Below are positions 32,676 to 40,055 of a stretch of 64,000 nt of DNA, piece by piece. The notes below the pieces were generated by a model, which was given only the letters and a program-made list of their open reading frames with translations, did no database searches and was not told the DNA's origin. Source of the stretch: Pseudobacteriovorax sp. (GTDB lineage Bacteria > Bdellovibrionota_B > Oligoflexia > Oligoflexales > Oligoflexaceae). A program made the translations under genes and the position numbers. Every line of letters begins with the position of its first letter. Positions within the stretch are counted from its first letter, which is position 1. The stretch covers positions 40,478-104,477 of the forward strand of contig JABSRP010000031.1 of assembly GCA_013215145.1 (NCBI GenBank), read 5' to 3'.

Positions 32676-33434
32676 TTAATACGTAGATAACGAACGAATG
32701 GCAACGGCAATGCTATCTTGTTGAACGTCGTCGAGCACCTTGCCCTCTGGTGTTTCTTTGTCATGCCTGTTAATTAAAACCCCCAGAATGCAGGCGCCCC
32801 GTAGTCCGTAAGCAGCAGTTTGAGTCAGAACGGTGGCTGCTTCCATTTCGAAGGAAAGCACATTTAGATTTTCTAACTCAGAAATTTTTTCCTTAAATTG
32901 TTTGATGACGAAGCCGTTGCGGTAGGAATCCTTACGGTTTTGTCCTTGATAGAATGTGTCGGAGCTTGCTGTGACACCTGTATGATAGTTTATGGATTCG
33001 GCTTTAGCCGCTTGGACGAGGCTTTCTACCATACGATAATCAGCCACTGCGGGAAATTCTGTCGGTGCAATATGATGGGAAGCGCCATCCATCCTTACAG
33101 CTCCGGTTGATATGATGAGTTCCCCTGGTTTGATATAGGGCTGGATGGCTCCAGTGGTACCGATTCGAAGAAATTTTTTCACTCCAAGCATGGCTAATTC
33201 TTCAATGGCAATGGCGGTGGAAGGGCCTCCTATTCCCGTGGAGCAAATCACAATCGCTTTCTCACCTAGATACCCCAGCATGATGTGAAATTCACGATGA
33301 TAGGCAATTTTCTTTGCGTTGCTTAAATAAGCGGCAATTTTTGGAACACGACCAGGGTCACCCGGCAGAATTGCAGTATCGGCTCCAGCGAGCTCTGCAG
33401 AGCTCACTCCCAGGTGAAACGCTTTTTTATTCAT
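32676..33434 (-). CDS. udp: uridine phosphorylase
   Basis: A 252-residue nucleoside phosphorylase; start ATG 33434, with GGGGG upstream. It splits uridine into uracil and ribose-1-phosphate for salvage. Family features: HLGVSSAELAGADTAILPGD and PGRVPKIAAYL at the start, ICSTGIGGPSTAIAIEELA, RIGTTGAIQPYIKPGEL, and FEMEAATVLTQTAAYG, which contacts the ribose. The order and length fit uridine phosphorylase better than purine nucleoside phosphorylase. Confidence 0.88.
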   Translation of the reverse strand: MNKKAFHLGVSSAELAGADTAILPGDPGRVPKIAAYLSNAKKIAYHREFHIMLGYLGEKAIVICSTGIGGPSTAIAIEELAMLGVKKFLRIGTTGAIQPYIKPGELIISTGAVRMDGASHHIAPTEFPAVADYRMVESLVQAAKAESINYHTGVTASSDTFYQGQNRKDSYRNGFVIKQFKEKISELENLNVLSFEMEAATVLTQTAAYGLRGACILGVLINRHDKETPEGKVLDDVQQDSIAVAIRSLSTY

Positions 33435-33586
33435 GTGACAACCCCCTTTTTTGCCCAAGTACGTACAAAGACCAGCTCACTGGGATAGCAAAGCTGGTCG
33501 GTAATAACAATATCGTATATGATCTCTTCATTATACCTTGAATATCTTTGGACTTTTGCCTGGGCTTACTAAAAGAGGAGGGGAAC

Positions 33587-34468
33587 TTGGACGTACTGAC
33601 TAAACTAATTGAATTACTAGCTGTGGAAGCGGTGGAGACTAATGTCTATCTGGGTCAAAGCCAAGATCTTGGGTTTAAGGCTGTCTTTGGCGGGCAAGTT
33701 TTAGGGCAGTCGATCATGGCTGCGAAGAATACGGTTGAGGGTCGGGTACCTCATTCGTTACATGCTTATTTTCTGCGGCCAGGTTGGGTGGATGAGCCTA
33801 TTTTTTATGAAGTCGATATGATTCGTACCGGTGCAAGCTTTACCACAAGGCGTGTCGTTGCCAAGCAGGGTGGACGGGCCATTTTTAACCTAGCAGTATC
33901 GTTTCAGAAGCCAGAAGAGGGGTTTGATCATCAAGCGGAAAAACCATCTGTGCCAGGTCCAGATGGACTCCCTTCCGAATTAGAACTACTTCGTAAAGTC
34001 CAGCATAAAATCCCTGAGAAACTCCGGGATAAATTTACCTGTGATCGCCCCATAGAAATTCGGGTGTTGGATCCTGTTGATAATTTTCGCCCTCACAAAC
34101 GGCCGGCTAAAAAATACTCATGGTTTCGCGCCGTGCATGAGGTCCCCAATGATCCTATGATACAATCAGCACTTTTAGCTTATGCGTCAGATTATGGTTT
34201 GGCTACGACTGCCATGCTACCGCATGGTGTGACTTTTTTTGACCCTAGTATTCAAATCGCTTCCATTGATCATGCCATGTGGTTTCATCGACCGATTAAT
34301 ATGAGCGATTGGCATCTTTATGAAAAAGATTCAACCAGTGCATCGGGAGGGCGTGGATTTAATCGTGGTTCTATTTATTCGCAGGACGGAACGTTGGTAG
34401 CTTCAGTTGCGCAAGAGAGTCTTATTCGTCGCAGAGAAAAGCCTCAAGTATCTGATAAACCGATATGA
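33587..34468 (+). CDS. tesB: acyl-CoA thioesterase II (TesB)
   Basis: A 293-residue double hot-dog thioesterase, hydrolysing medium and long acyl-CoAs. The TTG at 33587 follows AGAGGAGGGG. N-terminal half: FGGQVLGQSIMAAKNTV and HSLHAYFLRPGW; C-terminal half: ALLAYASDYGLATTAMLPHG, SIDHAMWFHRP and the final SGGRGFNRGSIYSQDGTLVA, containing the conserved Asp, Thr/Ser and Gln catalytic network region. Very close to TesB in length and motif order. Confidence 0.92.
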   Translation: MDVLTKLIELLAVEAVETNVYLGQSQDLGFKAVFGGQVLGQSIMAAKNTVEGRVPHSLHAYFLRPGWVDEPIFYEVDMIRTGASFTTRRVVAKQGGRAIFNLAVSFQKPEEGFDHQAEKPSVPGPDGLPSELELLRKVQHKIPEKLRDKFTCDRPIEIRVLDPVDNFRPHKRPAKKYSWFRAVHEVPNDPMIQSALLAYASDYGLATTAMLPHGVTFFDPSIQIASIDHAMWFHRPINMSDWHLYEKDSTSASGGRGFNRGSIYSQDGTLVASVAQESLIRRREKPQVSDKPI

Positions 34469-34485
34469 GAAAAAGGGTTTCATAG

Positions 34486-34508
34486 TTATCCACAGTTACT
34501 GGGGATAA
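34486..34508. other. pair of inverted DnaA-box-like sites
   Basis: TTATCCACA at 34486-34494 matches the DnaA box exactly. TGGGGATAA at 34500-34508 is the inverse with one mismatch. Together they form an inverted repeat GTTATCC / GGATAAC. They sit in the gap between two convergent genes, with TTATCGAG twice at 34580-34600. Confidence 0.4.
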
Positions 34509-34604
34509 CGTGAACAATTGAGGACTATCCGCCTTTACACAACGTGTTTTTCCGAGATGTTTAAAAATTACACAGATCTTTATCGAGAATTTATCGAGGG
34601 TGTA

Positions 34605-34624
34605 AGCCCACCATCTGGTGGGCT
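34605..34624. terminator. GC-rich hairpin in a convergent gap
   Basis: Perfect 8-bp stem AGCCCACC / GGTGGGCT with a four-base loop, between the ends of tesB and the metalloprotease C-terminal gene. No T-tract follows in either direction; it may still help end transcription. Confidence 0.4.
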
Positions 34625-34664
34625 CGCATGGTCGCAACTCACGTTTGACACTATATAAATAGAC

Positions 34665-35522
34665 TTATATGCCAGTTTCGATGATTGAGGGATTTTTCGC
34701 GGTCTCTATGGCTGTCTCAAAAAAGCCAAGAACCGGATAGGCTGCATTTAGGCTAGCCTCATTGATCACAATATCGGCCACGGCACAGTCTTCCATCGCG
34801 TTTACACGACAAGATAATTTTTCATACTCGCTTAAGAGGCGTTGATATGAGGCTGATCGAGGGTTTCCTGACGCAACTAAAGCAACGGTTTGCAGATAGC
34901 GGCCTAGATCGTTAATGCGAAACATACCTGCTAATCGAAAGATTTTTGTCGATTCTGTTTCGCTTTCCACTCGCTTTAATAGGATATTATCGGCGTGATT
35001 GAAAAAGTCAGAGTCTAGATTTGTCACAATCACCTCGTTACCAAAGCCAAACTGTTCGAATGTGACGTCTTTTTCTTTGGGAAGGATAACTTTTTCCATC
35101 AAGGCATCGATCAAAATACTATCCACAGAAGTTTTTTCGCCTTGGTGAACAATGTCTCCAAATAAAGGTTTGTAGGCTTCGTCGCTATTTCGTCCTGCTC
35201 GCGTATTGATGATCGACTTCGCCATGCGAAAGGCATCTGCAGCTGGTTGAATCAACGCCGCTTGTGTGATGACATAATCCCAGCGCCTAAGAGCGGCAAA
35301 CTCATTCTGAAAGAACTGAGTTGGTAAATCTAATAGTGATTTAAGGCCTAATGGGGCAAATCCAAAACGGCTTTCAAAATTTACGATGGCTGGGTCTAAA
35401 TAAAAACTGTCACGATCTCCAAGATCGCCATACATAAGCATTCGGAATTTATGATAAGCTAGAGACTTATCCCGCGATTGAGATTGTTTTTTGAGTTCGT
35501 GTGAAACCATAGCAAGATGCCG
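34665..35522 (-). CDS. C-terminal part of the zinc metalloprotease, beyond an in-frame TAG
   Basis: The frame continues open from the TAG at 35523-35525 that ends the upstream metalloprotease, through RHLA and an ATG at 35510, to 34665. The 281-residue piece from 35510 has no signal peptide although its neighbour is exported. It is largely helical (LGLKSLLDLPTQFFQNEFAA, RWDYVITQAALIQPAADA), as in the C-terminal helical domains of long metalloproteases of this type. I interpret it as the tail of one gene of about 1093 codons, cut by a nonsense codon or read by reinitiation. Confidence 0.6.
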   Translation of the reverse strand, partial: RHLAMVSHELKKQSQSRDKSLAYHKFRMLMYGDLGDRDSFYLDPAIVNFESRFGFAPLGLKSLLDLPTQFFQNEFAALRRWDYVITQAALIQPAADAFRMAKSIINTRAGRNSDEAYKPLFGDIVHQGEKTSVDSILIDALMEKVILPKEKDVTFEQFGFGNEVIVTNLDSDFFNHADNILLKRVESETESTKIFRLAGMFRINDLGRYLQTVALVASGNPRSASYQRLLSEYEKLSCRVNAMEDCAVADIVINEASLNAAYPVLGFFETAIETAKNPSIIETGI

Positions 35523-37943
35523 CTACATTTCTGCGATATGACCACTTAACCTAGCAACAAGCCCTTGGTCTGTTCCCAGTCCTGTTGGTTGCAGTTGGGC
35601 TACGATGCGATTGACTTGATAAAAACTATATTGGAGGTAGGAGCTACCGAAGTCGTGTCGATGACAGTTTTCCACCACTCCTACATTTTGGTCTGTGCAG
35701 AATGGTAAGCTTAGATGGTCGCTGCTTGCTCTTTTCAAGACGATTCTACCATCGCCGTACACCGTATTCAGTGCTAAAATATCCCAGTCTCCCAAAGTTT
35801 GATCCATCTTTCCACGGACACCCGCGTCCATATCAATGGCAAAGTCATTGTAGTCCATAATCGATTTTGTACGGGACAAGCTCGCTAGTGGTTGAGTGAT
35901 GTGACCTTTGTTGGTTGAGCCAAGAAAATTATGCCTTAACCCTACGATATGTCCAATTTCATGAATTAGTACGGACTTGATACCGGCAAGAGCCGCATCT
36001 TCGGGAGTGGCGATTTCTGATGAAACTAAAGGTGCGCCCGTTTCCGAAAGCTCTTCCACGTCGGAGGCAAATTTTACGCAATCGACATGAAGGTGGCCTT
36101 GGTTTCTCTGGCTGTTTTTCGATAAAGGGTGGTCTTGAAGAAAACTCAGGACTGGTTCGTAGACCTGGGCTATCTTTAATTCGGTGTTTCGAGGAGCTTG
36201 CGTGGGGCCGAGGAGTTTATATTTGAGTCGGAGGACTCTCTCGTGATCTCCGGCATCTAACGCTGCGGTTAGATCACCAATATCGAAGGGTAGCTCGATC
36301 TCTTCCTCGGGATAGATTCCTAACTTTTCAAGAACAACACCGCAAACCCCAAGCCACATACGATACATCTCACCAGGAGGAGTTCGTGCTGAATCTTGGT
36401 TAGCTCTCGTCCATTTTCTTTCAAAGTATGTGATACAACCATTCATAGCCCAGCTTTTGCCGGCAATAAAAACATCTCCACTGATGATTTCACCCGATCT
36501 TGGATGCCCAAGGGTTGTGGCCCAGGCCACCGAAAGACTTGGATTTTGATCCCAAGTGATAGTACTAATGCGAGGATCACCGGCACTTAAATAAAGCCTT
36601 TCGTCAACTGTAGTGACAGAGAGAATATTTCCTCGAGATGAACTTGGTGCCATACGCTTTAGATGGTGATTCCAAACGCCAACTGACTCACTAATAATGG
36701 ATTTGACTTTATCATCCATGTCACCGCGTAGGACAAAGGTCATGCCCTTTTTTAGGTTTACCTTCCTGATATTTAGTTCCGAAACTTCGGCGCGACCATT
36801 GTCGTCGCGACTGTATCGATCTGCGAGAAAATATGATGCCGCCCCTTGCGCTCCTCCAGACTGTAAATTGGCAAGTCCACTGAGACCCATACTGGAGGTA
36901 GCATCGTTCAGGCTTGTTGGCTGCATTAGCGAGGAGTCTTCCTCAAGAAGGAACCCAACGTTCATTTTCATCGTCGGTCGCAAAACATTATAAGCATTGG
37001 CCAAGTCGGTATCGGATGTTTCCACTAAGGACGGATCAAGCTTCCAAAGTGTTATAGCGTCAAGAACTAAGGATTTGTCGCTGTGCTCGAAGGTAAGATT
37101 AGTAACATCACCGTTTTCCCTGACGACCCTGGGAAGAAAGGCCTCGATAGCAAAGTCTGCAGCACTCTCTTCTAGAAAGGCTGTAAAAATAGGAAACATA
37201 AACGAAGGATTGGGTTTGGCAAAATCCACTTCGAAGTATCTGGCGCTTCCTCTTTTATAGTTTGCCGTGATCGGAAACGCACCTACTAGTTGCTCCGATC
37301 CACCGGCGTTTCGTGGTAAGGAAAAAATCCTTAAAGTGTCTGGGCCTGCATCCATCCGCACTCTTAAGCTTGACATGTTAAACACACGAGACAAAACAGG
37401 TGAACTGGTGGCCATGCGATTAATACTAGCTGTCATGACGAAGGTTCTACCACGGATAAAGCTTTCTGCGAGGAGTGGTTTTTTGTAAGAAAATTTTCTT
37501 AGGAAGAATAACGATAGCACTCCTCCTAATCGATTGAGGCGTTCACTCAATTCGGAATTATGATTTTTTATGCTCTCCGCGTAGCTGGGGAGAGCGTTAC
37601 CAGGAAGATTTTCGATAGCAAGGCAAGTCACGCGTTCCCCTATGCTGCGCTCACCCGCAGAGCATGAAGAAGCCGACAGATTAGCTGACATAATGACTTC
37701 AGTATGCTGTGCCGCTTGCGCCTGCGAGTCCTTGCGCCCGAGTTGAACTTCGGATACCTGCTTAAGGGATGTTTCGATATGGCCATGAACGATACGAGCC
37801 ATCTCTTCTTCCTGAAGCTCACTGGCGTAGGAATCGAGGCTTGTTTGGCTGGACTCTGGTGACTGAATAACAGTTTTGTTATGGCATGAATAGGTGAGCA
37901 AACAAATGCCAACCATTGCCATGATCTGATGTTTAAGTTTCAC
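35523..37943 (-). CDS. large zinc metalloprotease lipoprotein (DUF4953/DUF5117-like)
   Basis: An 806-residue exported protein. Signal peptide with lipobox LLTYSC (Cys20). An N-terminal beta-rich region is followed by a metzincin-like active site: His661-Glu662-x2-His665-x5-His671 (HEIGHIVGLRHNFLGS), with a Met-turn-like segment SIMDYNDFAID about 30 residues later. This resembles a bacterial group of zinc-dependent metalloproteases carrying DUF5117/DUF4953 domains. The protein ends at TAG, but the frame continues open downstream for another 286 codons, so the gene looks split. Divergent from the beta-lactamase-like lipoprotein gene across 300 bases. Confidence 0.82.
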   Translation of the reverse strand: MKLKHQIMAMVGICLLTYSCHNKTVIQSPESSQTSLDSYASELQEEEMARIVHGHIETSLKQVSEVQLGRKDSQAQAAQHTEVIMSANLSASSCSAGERSIGERVTCLAIENLPGNALPSYAESIKNHNSELSERLNRLGGVLSLFFLRKFSYKKPLLAESFIRGRTFVMTASINRMATSSPVLSRVFNMSSLRVRMDAGPDTLRIFSLPRNAGGSEQLVGAFPITANYKRGSARYFEVDFAKPNPSFMFPIFTAFLEESAADFAIEAFLPRVVRENGDVTNLTFEHSDKSLVLDAITLWKLDPSLVETSDTDLANAYNVLRPTMKMNVGFLLEEDSSLMQPTSLNDATSSMGLSGLANLQSGGAQGAASYFLADRYSRDDNGRAEVSELNIRKVNLKKGMTFVLRGDMDDKVKSIISESVGVWNHHLKRMAPSSSRGNILSVTTVDERLYLSAGDPRISTITWDQNPSLSVAWATTLGHPRSGEIISGDVFIAGKSWAMNGCITYFERKWTRANQDSARTPPGEMYRMWLGVCGVVLEKLGIYPEEEIELPFDIGDLTAALDAGDHERVLRLKYKLLGPTQAPRNTELKIAQVYEPVLSFLQDHPLSKNSQRNQGHLHVDCVKFASDVEELSETGAPLVSSEIATPEDAALAGIKSVLIHEIGHIVGLRHNFLGSTNKGHITQPLASLSRTKSIMDYNDFAIDMDAGVRGKMDQTLGDWDILALNTVYGDGRIVLKRASSDHLSLPFCTDQNVGVVENCHRHDFGSSYLQYSFYQVNRIVAQLQPTGLGTDQGLVARLSGHIAEM

Positions 37944-38243
37944 TTGACTCTCCTTAAGATATTGTCGGAAACCCCTCTATTTCGAATTGATTGACTAGCC
38001 AACCAATGAAATGATCAAATTGTTATATAGTTCACTAATAAGTGTTCTTTGAATCAACCATATAGCTGGCAGTTGCCGGTATGGTGACACATGCGCCAAA
38101 ATAAGATTTGTGAACTCCACGAGACTCATGCGCGAAACGCCACGATGGAGGATTTTTTTTAGCGTCAAAGTACATCATCCATTGATTGCACTGGCGGTCT
38201 AAGTTAGTTTGTGGCGGCACATTGAACACAAAGGAGAAAGGCA
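37944..38243. other. 300-base divergent intergenic region
   Basis: Lies between the starts of the metalloprotease and the beta-lactamase-like gene, so it should hold both promoters. AT-rich around 37985-38045. AAGGAGAA just before 38244 is the ribosome site of the rightward gene. I see no convincing gene or palindrome. Confidence 0.5.
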
Positions 38244-39971
38244 TTGAATATTCCATCTAAGGCAGCGAAAGGCTTGTTGGTCACAGCTTCGGCGTTTGTC
38301 GCCCTAAGCTGCGGTGTAGATCAAAATGATGAGTCAGAAAATAAGGTTGTTGTGGGATCAGATCGGGTTCCCGCCACGTGGAAAAACCGCAGCATCCGTT
38401 GCGATATTCCTAACAAATCAAAAAACAGACGCTTTACTGAAGGCAGGCTTGCGGGAAGAGAGATCACCTACAAATCCTCTTTAGAAGTAGATTACGATAG
38501 CAACAATTGGCCCAATGAAGTGGCAGCTTCATGGAATGCTTTATCGTTCATTAATTCCAATGATGTTAAACTAGCTGTTATCGACATTCGTAATGTCGAT
38601 GGCGTTCCTCATTACCATTACTTTAGCAACGGAACTTGGAACTCACAGAATCAAAACTGGTCCTCCACCAAATTTCTTGGTCAGCTAGGTGCCCTACATA
38701 AAATCCGATTGGCATCCAATGGCCGTATGGGGACGGATACCTACATCAATGATGATCGCATTGGTATTGGTAGTCGTCGTTTTACCTACCATTCTTACCG
38801 CCTTCATCACGACAGCTGGAACACGGCAGGTGGTTTGTTCAAGCATATCTCGGGACTAACACCTATCAATGGCGGCGAGTACAACGCCACCTCCTTCGTT
38901 CGTGGCTGGCTATCACGCCCTAATGCTCTATTCAATGGTTATTACGGCTATAGCAGTTACGATGGGCTTTATATCTTACGGAAAGGCTCCTCAAGTTCGA
39001 GCGATACTGTAAGACTAACGGTTCCTACTGGTGGTGCTGTGGCTCGTAGCCGAAACTTACTTAGCCCTTTGACGTTGGCGGAGTCTTGGAAACGGATCGG
39101 CGTGAATTTTCGTGATGATGCCTTAATGCCTAAAGGGATCCCTGGAATTAACAGCTGGACGAGCTACGCTTATAGTGGAAATTCGGGCAATGCTTACCGA
39201 CCATTTAACGATAGCTCGTGGACTACGGCTATCACGCCTAAAGATGTCGAAGAACTTTTTTACGGAAGCACAAGTAGTTCTGTAGGTGGTGCGCTTCATG
39301 ATATCGGTATCCGCACACGATTCACTAGCGCCTTTGGCGGTCATGTGAGGCTAGATAGCGCAACGAATGGTAAGTGGCGCATTTTTGGTAAGACAGGTTC
39401 TGGTAACAATGATCGCGCCTATGGTGCTTATTTCTGTTTACCAGAGTATAAGGGTGGGCGTGAGTTTGCTGTGTTCCTCGTTAGTAAGCGTGGGACCGCT
39501 GTGGCGTCAGATGCTATCCGAAAAATTATGGATAGTTTCGCCCCTGGTATCCGTACAGGAAGTCCAAGGCCTGGCCCAGATCCAGACCAAACCGAACCGG
39601 TTGATCCCATCGACCCAGTAGATCCCATATGTACGGATGCCCCTGCTGGTTTTGTCAATAACCAAAGCTTTCAGCTGACTCATGGAACTAACGGTCGTTA
39701 TGCGGCAAGAATCGCTATTGATGATGTCACTGCTCGTAAGTCTATCAATGGGGTCCGTTATGAGGAAAAATTCTTTGTTAAGCATAGCGACGATGATCTA
39801 TCGAATATCGCCTTCAATTACGATCCTAGTACGGGTGAGATGCAAGGGTATCGCTACAACATTAGCTGGGACCCAGACTTAACGATTCGATTTAGGGCAA
39901 GCTGGCAATGCGACCGATTTAAAGGGGAGTTTGTCAATGGTGGGATTACGGAGAGCCTAGAGTTTAGGTAA
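38244..39971 (+). CDS. lipoprotein with beta-lactamase/PBP-type serine hydrolase motifs
   Basis: A 575-residue lipoprotein; TTG start with AAGGAGAA upstream, lipobox ALSC (Cys23). It shows the three motifs of serine beta-lactamases and penicillin-binding proteins in order: S140-x2-K143 (NWSSTKFLGQLGAL), S191-x-N193 (SWNTAGGLFKHISG, compare SDNTAANLLL in class A enzymes) and K383-T-G (FGKTGSG). The gap between the second and third motifs is longer than in class A enzymes. A Pro/Asp-rich linker (about 440-461) leads to a C-terminal beta domain (470-575). Proposed role: cell wall peptidase or beta-lactamase-like hydrolase. A paralogue at 50424-51770 lacks the first motif. Confidence 0.62.
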   Translation: MNIPSKAAKGLLVTASAFVALSCGVDQNDESENKVVVGSDRVPATWKNRSIRCDIPNKSKNRRFTEGRLAGREITYKSSLEVDYDSNNWPNEVAASWNALSFINSNDVKLAVIDIRNVDGVPHYHYFSNGTWNSQNQNWSSTKFLGQLGALHKIRLASNGRMGTDTYINDDRIGIGSRRFTYHSYRLHHDSWNTAGGLFKHISGLTPINGGEYNATSFVRGWLSRPNALFNGYYGYSSYDGLYILRKGSSSSSDTVRLTVPTGGAVARSRNLLSPLTLAESWKRIGVNFRDDALMPKGIPGINSWTSYAYSGNSGNAYRPFNDSSWTTAITPKDVEELFYGSTSSSVGGALHDIGIRTRFTSAFGGHVRLDSATNGKWRIFGKTGSGNNDRAYGAYFCLPEYKGGREFAVFLVSKRGTAVASDAIRKIMDSFAPGIRTGSPRPGPDPDQTEPVDPIDPVDPICTDAPAGFVNNQSFQLTHGTNGRYAARIAIDDVTARKSINGVRYEEKFFVKHSDDDLSNIAFNYDPSTGEMQGYRYNISWDPDLTIRFRASWQCDRFKGEFVNGGITESLEFR

Positions 39972-40001
39972 GACAGTTATCCGCGTTGTCTTCCATGGAA
40001 T

Positions 40002-40034
40002 AACCCCAAGAAGTAAGCTTCTTGGGGTTTTCTC
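40002..40034 (+). terminator. rho-independent terminator
   Basis: Perfect 12-bp stem (AACCCCAAGAAG with CTTCTTGGGGTT), four-base loop TAAG, then TTCTC. It lies 30 bases after the beta-lactamase-like gene and before the convergent large lipoprotein gene. Confidence 0.85.
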
Positions 40035-40055
40035 AATTGGAGGAAGTAGCAAACC

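Noticed and set aside
34486..34624. Chromosome replication origin
   Set aside because: Only two DnaA-box-like sites, no AT-rich unwinding cluster, and none of dnaA, dnaN, gyrB, rpmH or gidA nearby.
36697..37260. Plus-strand frames inside the metalloprotease gene
   Set aside because: Shadow of the minus-strand coding sequence; serine-rich composition without start signals.
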